Source: Plakobranchus ocellatus
Lineage: Eukaryota; Mollusca; Gastropoda; Plakobranchidae
Direction of reading: 5' to 3'
NCBI GenBank assembly: GCA_019648995.1
Contig: BLXT01001415.1
Span: 657,223-721,222, forward strand
Length of the DNA stretch: 64,000 bases
The position numbers and the translations under genes were made by a program. The notes under the pieces were generated by a model that did not search any database, was not told the DNA's origin, and saw only the letters and a program-made list of their open reading frames with translations. Shown piece after piece: positions 1 through 10,700 of the stretch (position 1 is the first letter of the stretch; each line of letters starts with the position of its first letter).

Positions 1-115
1 AACAGCATCGACAAATTTATCCAAAGATTCTAAAATTTTCCTCTTCAAAAGATCCAACGAATCTGTCTCTTTCGCATCCCGGCCAGGTGGAGGGCCTAGA
101 AGCCTGTTGTATGAA
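1..115 (-). CDS. probable exon of an unidentified neighbouring gene, cut by the left edge
   Basis: Read on the - strand, a strong acceptor (tttgtttctgcag) is followed by an open frame of 38 codons up to the window edge. It begins SYNRLLGPPPGRDAKETD and continues into a charged, helix-like stretch ending LDKFVDAV. Amino-acid make-up is protein-like and richer in GC than the flank. An alternative is that this is the first coding exon, because the frame also stays open upstream through ATGs near 137-155. I do not recognise the protein. A short stretch (about 67-107) also resembles the 3' part of the SINE seen at 34.6 and 41.5 kb, so exonised repeat or chance remains possible. Confidence 0.4.
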
Positions 116-161
116 CTGCAGAAACAAACCATCGCTCTCATTATCACCATCCAATCTCCAT

Positions 162-162
<1 letters not shown>

Positions 163-194
<32 letters not shown>
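163..194. repeat. (CT)n microsatellite
   Basis: An uninterrupted run of about 16 CT units. It lies directly upstream, on the - strand, of the possible exon at 1-115. Confidence 0.9.
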
Positions 195-197
<3 letters not shown>

Positions 198-3100
198 CAC
201 TCTCTCAATAACGACGAAGCATAAATGAATAAACGTACGACTTCACTTTATTTTGAAATAGAATAATTGAGAATAACATGACGTATCGATATACAATTTT
301 TCAACTGCACCTGTGTACCATTTCTAGATCCAATAAATAAAGCTCTTTGTTTCTAAATTAAATCCAATTTTATATTAAAAAATTTCCAAAAATCTTTCTT
401 TACTCTCTCTTTTTTTTAATTGAGGGAAGGAACTAAAGGGAAGTACTTGTGCGCAATTTTCTGTAACATTTTTCTCTTAACTGTTTTCTACTTTATATCA
501 TTCATATAACGCGTTTTTAAAAGTATAAAATTGAAGATTACAGTGTTTTTCGACTCTAAAAAAGTTTGATGTCTGTGTAGTAAACAGGTAGATCTAGATC
601 TATTTATGGCTTTGTTTTTGTTTGTAAAGTATACATAAAATGAATGATTTTGTCCACAGAGTTAAGTTTTGAACTTTAAAAAAAATGTTTTTAAACACAT
701 TTTCATCTTTTTTCTTTTCTTTGAAATTGCAAATTAGCTAGTTATTTGATTGAACTGGACGACTTATAGAGTAAAAAATATTTGCCAACGTTTTTAATCA
801 ATCTAAATCTAGTTTATACTAAATCTAGATCCAACAGGTGATTGATGCGACAGCATATTCGAAGGCTTTGATCTACTAACTACTGAATTTTCGGCTTTCT
901 TGTTAGATCTGCCACACATATCAGATTAAATCAATTATTCAACATAAAATGTCAATGCAACGCAATTTTAAGTGCTTTTCTTCATTCTAGGTCTAAAATA
1001 ACGCTAATCGCTACTTGTGTGGAGATAATCACATCATTCGCCCATGATTCGGGGTCAAACCAAGCCTATCGCCGATGTTAGACATCTCCAATGTTTTTTA
1101 GGCATGACAGCTTGAAATTATATGAAGTTTGCTCTTATTTTGATTCGAGGAAAAAAACTTGTCACAAATCAAAACAATGGGTGTTGGTATACTTGTGAAT
1201 GTAAGCAAAAAGGCAAATCTGCGCATCGGTTGATTAAAAAGCGAATAAATCTGTTCACACCGATGTAAGAAATCGTAAGCCAGATATTATCGGTGATTCT
1301 TGTAATACCTAGTCGGGATAGATTTGAACAATCTTCATTTAAATTACGTGTTTCGATGTCCTCTTTCGATATTTCACGCCAATTCCCGGCCGTGTGTCCG
1401 TGGGCCTGATACCCGCAAATGCGTGAGTGTTATTGAAACAACCAAAACACATTAACGACACATTCACTTAATACCAAATTTGGACAGAATGTTATATTAA
1501 CCTGAAACGGTCGCCATTAAAAAGTTGAGTTTGATGGGACTAAATGTCTACAGGGGTTCATCCCTGAGTAAATTTAGCATTAAAAATCGCTGCTTGTGCT
1601 GCATCCCCATTGCTAATTTTTATTTTGTCCATCAAAGAAAAAATCATATGAAATGAACAAACAATAATTATTTTAAGGCTGCTTGAAGTTTTTGTTTTGT
1701 TTTGTTTTGTTTTTTAAATTAGTCATTTATAATTTAAATTGTACGGACCGTGTCCAAATAATCATTTTTTTTATTATGCGGACCCGTGTCCGAATGGAAG
1801 ACAGCTAAAAGAAAAGCTGGGAGATAAGCATGAACACCTCATACTACTCATAGCAACTCATTTACAAAAGAGTTACACACTGTTATGGTTTCGTTTTCTG
1901 ACAGAACACTAACAATGACCATGTGTTAAAGATTTAAAATCTTGACGAAACTAGTTGTAAGTTTCTAAACTCTAATCTGGATCAACTTTGATTCCATTCG
2001 ATTACAAATTTTAATCTCATCTTTTTCTGATTTTGTTGTTATATTTGTGTACAATACTCATACTTAAATGGTTAGATCTAGATCTAGCTTTAAATAATTA
2101 AATAATTTTTTTTCTTGTGTACACTTTCGGAAGTCATTTCCATAAATGGCTAATGCTAATCGTGGAGGCTGTATTTCTAGTTCTAGATCTAGACGTATTC
2201 ATATTATAGGCCTACCATGCTACCAAAATCTAATCCAAAGTTATACTCTAGGCCAAGAGATGAAATGCCCAATTTTGTTTGTTTTTTAGGGGGTAGCGTT
2301 AATTGCTACGGAGTGAGAATGTATCAATTAACGTGTCGTTAGTGCAAGACAGAGTAGCCTATAGATCTAGAGTGACAAGCGTAGCCTTTTTTTTCTTTTG
2401 GTTGTGATATGTTGCTGAAAGAATGAAAGCAACTGCGTGATATTACACCCAATTTTATTTTTTTGAACGTGTTCATTGACTCTGCCTGCTCTTCGTAACC
2501 AGGCCTAGCCTAATGTAAGAGAATTTATGAATGCAATTTCTGATTGCTTGACTTTAAATTCAAAAGCAACTTCTTAAAAGTAGGCTACTTTTCCCATTGA
2601 TAAAATCGAGCACACCAGCTAGTAGTATTAATGATCTTCCGGGTAGAAGGAGTGCTCTTTAAAAGCAACAGCCCCATTCATTGAGGGCCATTTTTTGTTT
2701 TTAATCTTTTGGCTATGTAATTGATCGTTTTGTTTTGTTTTAAATAAAACAGCTTTAGATCTATACATCTACTAGTCTAGCTTATAATTTAACAACAGAG
2801 CAGGATAATTGAAGGGTTCGGTGGAAAAACAGGGATCAATATTTTCTTTTATCTTAATAGATGTTTGATCCATATTGTAGAGACGTTTTTGCTGTTTTAA
2901 GAGTGTTTTTGAAAAAGAAACTTCTAAATGAGCTGTTTCATAAATTGTTCATTACGCAGCAGGGATTAGTTAAGACACTATAGAATTTAAACTTGCAATG
3001 GGATTTTCCCTGTTCCTTTTAAATCTTTCTACAGGGGTATTAAATAGGACTTAAAGATATACATGATACAGCATTGGAGGCAACAGAGATTACAAATCAT

Positions 3101-3885
3101 TGAAACATACATAAAACACCATATCTTTAGGTTCCAATGCACAACATATAAAAAAAAGGACATTAAAAGTGAATTTTCAAAGTCATATGCTGAATTAATA
3201 TAATCGTCACTCTGTAGCAATGAATGGCCCTTATTAATATTAAGGACCATTTCTGATTTCTGTTCTCTAATAACTGCATTGCACACAACATGTAGTGACC
3301 AAAATCGACTTAGAAGTGAGAGAGATCTAGATCTATAATTATAATAATTTATTTGAATGGGAGGATTTCCGGCATTAGTTTAGATTCACATTTTATATTC
3401 ATGTATTCGGTATCCGTGTCGGTTTTTAATATTGTCTGAGAGACAATAAGAATGAAAGAATTAAGTAATAATTGAGAGAGAAAAGCTTTAACTGATTCAG
3501 TCCCCAAGGCAAAAATAAATTCGCATAACAGAACAAATGTGTTTCTGTTTTTATGTTAGAACATGGCTCTAACAAATAAAAGCCTCATAGTGTTGCATAC
3601 CAATTTTTACAGAAATAAGTGAACGACACAGGAACATGTATATCGCATATTTGAAATAATATTTATCAAATATTTTATCGGGAAAAAAAAATGGTAAAAA
3701 AAATTACACCATTTTTTTCCCACTCACCTCAAACTCTAGCGCCTGCATGCGGTATAAGGTACTTATCTTCTGTAATATCCAAAGGCCTAATATTATGTCA
3801 ATATGTACAGAAAATTTTTTTAAATGATTTTTCATAATGAGCTACATCCTTACTTGAAACTTGAGTCCAAACAGTATCAATGGGT
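195..3885. other. non-coding flank with dispersed AGATCTAG motifs
   Basis: No exon-like frame, RNA gene or transposon protein was recognised on either strand. The stretch is AT-rich and carries many copies of the palindromic core AGATCTAG or close variants, for example near 588-602, 2072-2086, 2176-2194, 2361, 2757 and 3321-3335. If the - strand candidate exons at 1-115 and 4040-4219 belong to one gene, this is its intron. Confidence 0.5.
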
Positions 3886-3985
3886 GTAGATCTAGAAGTA
3901 GAACTAGGTCTATATGCTGCATTATCTGTGTGTATAGATCTAAAACTAGGTCTAGATGCAGCATTTTTAGAATTAGATCTAGAGC
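3886..3985. repeat. degenerate 44-bp tandem repeat built on AGATCTAG
   Basis: About two and a third copies of a unit reading roughly tagatctag-aactaggtctat-atgctgcat. Copies begin near 3886, 3930 and 3974. The repeat makes the - strand open frame downstream of 4040 look repetitive (LDLVLDL-type translation), which argues that real coding sequence, if any, stops before it. Confidence 0.55.
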
Positions 3986-4039
3986 TGCTACGGTAGAATC
4001 AGCTAATAGCCTACTCTGCATCCGGTCTCTTTCTCTTAC

Positions 4040-4219
4040 ATTACAACTAGGTCTAGACCCAGAAGGCACAGGCTGATTGATATTACCCCCAATATCCTTC
4101 TTACTATCTTTACTATGGTTGTGCAAATGATCAACACTGGCCTCAGAACCATTTGACTCATAACTATCTCTAGAATCATCTACCATTTGTTGAAAAAAAA
4201 TTGCTTTTTCTGCAGTCAT
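4040..4219 (-). CDS. possible first coding exon of a divergent gene
   Basis: On the - strand an ATG at 4219 opens a frame beginning MTAEKAIFFQQMVDDSRDS, followed by a hydrophilic Ser/Asp/Gly-rich stretch. A good donor (gtaaga) follows codon 60 at 4039, so the exon would end in phase 0. The frame stays open to 3842, but that part is translated AGATCTAG repeat. I do not recognise the protein. It could be the first exon of the gene whose exon lies at 1-115, but the phases do not fit directly (that exon needs two carried bases), so an intervening exon or another donor would be required. Chance ORF is the main alternative. Confidence 0.3.
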
Positions 4220-4580
4220 TCTACGATGGCGTGGGTTCTATTCAAACATGTTGTTTACTTTGGCAATGGTGAAAAAAAGGAACACAAACATGCAAAGCAG
4301 TCTCGATTATCTAGTATCAATAATACACTATATATGAAAACAAAAGTCAAAAGGAAGTCTTAAAGCCAAATTTTGTGAAATTTTAAATGCTTTCAAAGGT
4401 CTGAAACGTTTTTTTTTTTCAATTTAATTTCTGAAGATGAGCCATGCTTGTCCATCCCTCCTATGTGTTTCGTTAGGGGGCTATAAAAAGATTAGGTTTC
4501 TCCTTGTTGAGAACATTTCTATAGACAGGCTTTGACATCTTTTTAAAAAAATAATCGCCTGTATAATTTTTTTTCTCCAG
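4220..4580. promoter_or_regulatory. shared upstream region of POLR1A and the divergent candidate exon
   Basis: This interval separates the - strand candidate start (4219) from the first POLR1A coding exon, which begins after an acceptor (ttctccag, ending 4580). A 5' untranslated exon of POLR1A must therefore lie upstream; one possible donor is gtgaaa at 4269, but I cannot fix it. No TATA box is convincing. Part of the interval (about 4409-4530) is an interspersed repeat that recurs in intron 26. Confidence 0.3.
4409..4530. repeat. interspersed repeat, copy 1 (also at 41692-41850)
   Basis: Runs of matching words are shared in order with 41692-41850: poly-T, taatttct-aagatgag, ttgtccaccc-cct, a gttagggg-like stretch, then aagattt-g-tttctc. 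The two copies are clearly diverged. Family unknown. Confidence 0.5.
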
Positions 4581-4588
4581 TTGACACA

Positions 4589-4742
4589 ATGGAAACACTT
4601 TTTGTGAAATTGCACAGTGCTGACTTTAGGGTTTACAGTGCAGAGGAAATTTTGCAGCTGAGTGTGAAGGAAATAGTGAATCCCAATACTTTTGATTTAT
4701 TACAAAATGCGATCACTGGCGGTCTTCATGATCCTGCTTTAG
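4589..4742 (+). CDS. POLR1A: POLR1A coding exon 1
   Basis: Residues 1-51, beginning [20 protein letters not shown]; the YSAEE..LS motif matches the N-terminus of animal A190. The exon itself starts at 4581, leaving eight untranslated bases before the ATG. Donor gtaaga; ends in phase 1. Confidence 0.9.
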
Positions 4743-7700
4743 GTAAGACATACTGAACCTTTATTATCAAATTTGTATCTAATAATTATACGTTTTTAAG
4801 TATCCTTTTTTTTTTTATTGGATAAGTCATTTTGTGGAGGTTGCATTCAAAAAAATTCTTCTATTTTTCTTTTCAATAAATGACATTCTGATTTTTTAAA
4901 GATTATTCAACAAATTCCTTAAAAAGCAGATCGAGGTATTTTGTATGTGGATATTTAGAAGAATTGGAAAAGTAAGCTGCACACATAGACTAAAAAATGA
5001 TGATATAGGTGAGAAAGATGCAGACAATATGTATCGGAGAGCCTGGTGACAGTGACACACAGAGTTCCATTTCAAATCAGACTCACATGATATGTCACAG
5101 AGACGATGATGATAGATTTTGACCAGATCTGACAGACATTGCTCTCAAGATCATGAATATAACATAAATAACTTAAAATCTATCATACCAGCCACATACA
5201 TTTTAGATCTTACCTTGGCAGTCTCTGCTTTAGAAATAGCTTCAGTCAGACAACTTAAAATCTATCACACCATTCATCACTAAGCTTAGATCAAGCTATA
5301 TATGGAATGAAACATTTAAACATTCAGCCACATAGAGAACTAGAAACTCATGTAACTGACAGACCCTCAGTTTTGAGCTTGGTTGTTGTAAGATGCCTGT
5401 AGATAGCAACATATCTGGTTAATGCTATAAAATTTTTAGGACAGTCTGCTGTTGGAGTCCTCAACACTGAAGAAAAAAAAATGAAGCTTGTACGTGAAAA
5501 TGGTGATGTTTATGGAATAAGTGAATTCCATTGGCTGTCACATTTCATTAAGTTTTGTCAGTCTGCATAGAATACGCAACTTGTGAGCAGATAAAAAAAA
5601 ACGTTCAATGCTAATTCACAAGAAATAATTAATTTTGTTATAAATTTTAATGTATGCTTTTTGCATTGATATCATATGCTTTGGCTTTTTTTTTTTTTTT
5701 TTTTAAAGAAGGACCTTATATCTAGATTCTAGATGTTACACATGTTAAACTTTCTGTTGCTATTGAATGGTAGGGCTTAGTCAAGGGATATGATTTTTTC
5801 TTTCAAGATTTTCCTAGGTACCCTATATTGTTTCTTTACAATTTCAAACTTGTTTTTTTGCCTCATCACCATTTTTTTCTCTACGATTGAATTATATTTT
5901 GTAAGGATAGATTTACTGTATCATTCTGCCAATATTTGTATTATCCTCATCAATCTAACAGGACCCTGTCGTCGAGATGATAGATGTGAAAGCTGTGGCC
6001 AAAGTGAAAGAAACTGCCCTGGTCATTTTGGCCACATTCATTTACCAGTCCCTGTATTCAATCCTTTGTTTTTTAGAACATTATTACAAGTAAGTTCATC
6101 AGCACATTTTACTACTTATCCTATCTTGAGTTTTTGTCTGAATTGCCTGTGGGATTATGTAAATCTTTACTTTTATTCATTTATTTCTTTTTCTTTTTAT
6201 TATTTCTGAATAACAACCTAGCTTTTAGAACACAATCTTTTATTTTTGCATGAGTTAAGAGATTTAGACTTGCGTGAACTTTTTACGTGAAAACTAAATG
6301 TACACCATTGCATTTTTTTCAAGTTAATTAGATCTAGATTTGTTAGCCCATCCACAACTAGATTTTCTGGCTTTAGTTACAAACTCCACCACGAAAGAAT
6401 CCTCTATGCATATTTCAGGGTTTGCTTCATATTGTTTTACCAATAACCTGTCAAACTGATGAAAATTAAAAAATGAATTATAAGCATATTTTTATGTTGA
6501 ACATGGGTTCTTACACTATCCTTGAATCCCAGGAATCTTGGAATTGTTTTGTTTTGTGCTTAAATTTTAAGTGTGTTGTTGGAAAGTGCACTCAAAGTGC
6601 TTGCACAAAGCTAATGAAAATACATGCTTATATAGATTTTGAAATGATAAAATGAACTAAAAATAAAACTTAACTATGATAACTAGAATACTCAAAATTC
6701 AAAGTTTCTTTTAGAACTTAAAAAAATTATATTTCACGATTGTCACACGGGGATCTGTTTGCCATGTCAAACAATTGGATTTCTTCATCCTACAGCTGCT
6801 GAAGGGTACATGCCTTTGCTGTCATCGAGTGAATATACCAACCCTGCAATTGCATGTTTACAGCAAGCAGCTTCACCTCCTGCACCTTGGGTATTTGGTA
6901 CAGGCCCAGGATCTTGCGGAAAAGTTCTTCAACTCAGAGCAGGCAGAAGAAACTGTTTTGCCACAACTTGAGGCCTTTGTGAAAGATGTTCTAAAGGGTG
7001 AGTCTTAGAAATTATTTTGATTCACAGGTACTTGGCTTTACACAAGTTTACTGAAACTGTGCAAAATATTAAATGATAAGGCAAAGTGAAAGATAAATGT
7101 GATAGAAAACTTTAACAGTTGAAAAAAATAAAGTATTATTTTTTAAAACTAGGGATGACATTCCACAAATTTACTTGTGAATTAGCTATGAGAATTAAAG
7201 AATGTTAATGTTGGATGTGATAGTATGGAACATTACTCACTTGAGGATAGTATGGTTTTTTTTTTTTATCATTTAGGAGTGTTTCTTCAATGTAGCCCAC
7301 AGCAATTATGAAGGAATGAGAAATGTTACCATGTTTTTGGTTAATACAATGTTGAAAACGTTCCATCAATTTAACTTGACATGCAGTACTCTTAGGTCTA
7401 GATATGTCATAGTATTACCAAAAGTATTGTACCCAACCTTCAAGACTTACGATTTCCTTTCAAGTGTCTTTTTTTCTTCTTTGTCCTGCAATATACTTTG
7501 GGCAATCTAAAAAAAATTCTGCATACACTTTGTGCTAGGTAGGACTGGGTTTCTCTGGAGCAATTCAATGGTCACATATAATGAAAGATACACTTGTAAT
7601 TGGATTTATCCATGTTGGATTATAGGCTTAGGATTTGATAAACGTATTGGTCTGAAAACTGAGTTTCTGTAGAATCATTTAGTTTACTGTAGCTCATTCT

Positions 7701-10700
7701 AATTTTGTGCATTTGATGACAGGAATTTGAAAAAAGTCTGATCAGAATTGAAATTTTGTTGCATGATGTAAAAAGATTTTGAGCTTATATTGTAACCATA
7801 CTTTTTACACAGTCTGGCATTTCTTTTACCCAAAAAATTACAAGAGGTGGCCTGACATTTGTTTCATATTCTTTTTCCAAGTTTAGAAGGAGATAATTTT
7901 TGTGTGTAATGTTTCACATTAGATAGCAAATAAACTAAATGGAATGAAAATAGCACCTGAGCAAGAAAGCTTATGCCTTGTTAACTCTTAAACCGTTAAG
8001 TTTTTTTTCTCACACGAAGCAATCAGATAGGATGTGTAGTTCAAAACGTAAAAGAAGTAGTCCCGGAGCAAATAAAGTAGTTTTGGAATAATTTGGTCAG
8101 TCTAAAATTCAAAACCAGTTAACAGAAACAACAAACCCACCGGACGCTGGCAGCATCCAGTACCGTGAATCTTACAAACTATTGGACGCTCCCAGCGTCC
8201 AGCACCGGTTTATGAGTTAATGCTCATCAAGCTAAATTAATATATAATTCTTTAAAAAGTTGAGGTATCTACAACTGATAATTGAAGAATTTGAAGAGTC
8301 TTGACCTCTGAAAGTGGCTTATGATCTATCTCTCTTATCTTGATAACATTTTATATGCCCTGCAACATAAAAGTATCTATAAATTTTCACAGGAGGGGAA
8401 AAGAGAATAACTTTCATGTCCCCTTTGAAAGTGGCTTATCATATACTTCTCTTATCTTAATAAAATTTTTATATGCCTTGCAACATAAAAGTGTATAAAT
8501 TTTCACAGGAGGGGAAAAGAGAATAACTTTCATGTCCAAGAATCTCTTAACTGAGCTTCACAACACAGTGCAGAAGATAGGAAGCATTTTTGGTCGTCTC
8601 AAGGTTGTATGCTGTCATTGTGAGACAAGAAACCGGCGACTAAAATCAGAATACAACTGCACTATTGTTGGCACACTCACAGATGACAAAGACATTAAAA
8701 AAAAGCCTAAGTATGTCTGCTTTTTGTGTGTATGTAAGCTTATTCTAGAATACAGCTTAATTGTCTAACGACTTGGGTGTTGCATGTATGAATAAAGAAT
8801 TGTTTTTTCCCATTTATTCACAAAAGATCAAAACTTAACACGATCACATTATCTATATCCAGTTTTCACCATTGCAATGCTCATTTAAAGCAGTTTCTGC
8901 TGTATCAATAATTCAGAGAGTTCTAATTACAACTTTGACTGGTCTCAAGACAATATGTTAGCCATTTTATGTGTCCTCTTTTTTTTTTTTTTATTATATA
9001 TATATCGTTTTGTGAAAAGTAGAGAGATTGTTGCTCTTTCAAAGGGCTGTAAGTCCTCATTCATTGATTAGGACCTAAATCCAGAATGTTTCCATCTACA
9101 TAGAATTCTAGGGGGCCTGGAAAACTGATAAATTTCATTTTAAGCCTAAGGAATTCTTGAAAACAAAAAAAAATCAAATTAGCTCCAGTTTAGAATCTAG
9201 TATTGTTTTTACTCGCCTATAAATCAATTAGCCTATTCTTAGTGTTATCAATTTAAGACAACCTCAGTGTCATCAAAACACTTTTGCTACAGGAATTTGC
9301 TATTTTAAGTGGCATAAAGAAACTTATAACTCTAATACAGATTTTACAGGGATGTAACCTCACCAGTCAAAAGTTAAAGTAGAGAACCCTATCCCGTTTA
9401 TAGGATGGTACTAATACCTCCCGAGTCAGAAAGAACAAGATAGAACTAAACGTGCGAATGGTCTGCTGTTCGGTCAATGGGAAACAGAAAAAACAATTTT
9501 TTTCCCTCCAAGACTAGATAATCTACAAATCAGTGTCCATACCAAAATCAGTAATTTCAGGGCCTAGCCACGCCTTCTATGAGCAGTTTGTCTTCCGCCT
9601 GCAATACATTTTAAAGAATTTAGCATTTGCCAAATGAAAAATACAGATGTTGCATGAAGCCAATAAGTCTAATCTATACACTTAGTGTACCCACAAGATA
9701 GAGATAATTGGCACGCTTGTTACCTCTTGTCAATGATTGGTTAACCTGCATAAATTACAAATAAGACAAAACAACCATTTCTGAAAATCATTCATATATG
9801 CAGTTTGTTTAAAAAGACTTTGCTTTATGATAAACTTGTAAAGATTTTAAGATTTTCTTTAAGCGCAACATGCTTTATGTTTCTTTTTTAAACCTTTTTC
9901 CATTTATGTTGGGTTGTTTTTAATTTTCACGAAATTTGTAAGCCCATTATACTATTTCTTTTATGTAAAGGGTTGACAGCTGTACATCTAACAGCAAAAA
10001 TGAAGACCCTTGACTACTTTGAATTTTTAAGAAAATCTAATATCTTTGTTGCTTTCAAATTGTCATTATTAGATTAAAAGCTGTAGGAAAAAGTGACAAT
10101 AATGACAAGACTGAGTGTGAGCCTATGGAAGATGTTGATATGGACTCCGGAGTTAACGAGGAAAACAACCTTGAAGTTGAGGCTGAACAGAACCTCACAA
10201 TGACTGCAGAGTCACATCCAGATCTCATGGAGTTTGTAAAGTCCAAGCACAAACGTTGCATCCTCACTCCAAACCTTGCCCGCGACCATTTAAGACTGGT
10301 AATGTTACACCTAAGTTTTATTGCTGCATCTTTTCCTTTAAACTTTGATGAAAGGTTGTTTGACAAACATTTTCAAAAAATTCATTAGATCTCTAAGTAT
10401 ATTGTAAATTTGAGCTCAAATGTTCTTTTTAAATTAGCATTTTTGTGGTATAAAAAGGCCTTCCTGTTTGATACAATTTGTTTGTGATGTGTAGATTTTT
10501 GTTGAAATCAACAATATCTTGGTACAGAGTCTGCATACTCATTCCAATTGTCACCATTACAAAGCTCATACCTGGCCTTTATGAATACTTCAGATATTGA
10601 TGGCAAGATGACCGTTGTGAATCAAAATTTTATTTGTCATCTGTTGAGGCGTGTATTAAAAGCTGTTGGGTATATATTATTCATTTGAGTATTGAAGTTT

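Noticed and set aside
67-107. Third SINE copy, from similarity to the cccggcc...gagggcc...aagcctg block
   Set aside because: The match covers only about 33 bases, lacks A and B boxes, and overlaps a better-supported coding frame on the other strand.
3861-4076. 71-codon + strand frame rich in Arg, Ser and Cys
   Set aside because: It is a translation of the AGATCTAG tandem repeat.
5790-6209. 139-codon + strand frame
   Set aside because: Only 5962-6089 is coding (POLR1A exon 2); the rest is intron read-through rich in Phe and Ile.
8393-8421. Extra exon from the upstream copy of the exon 4 start
   Set aside because: No donor follows the copied 29 bases and including the region would break the frame.
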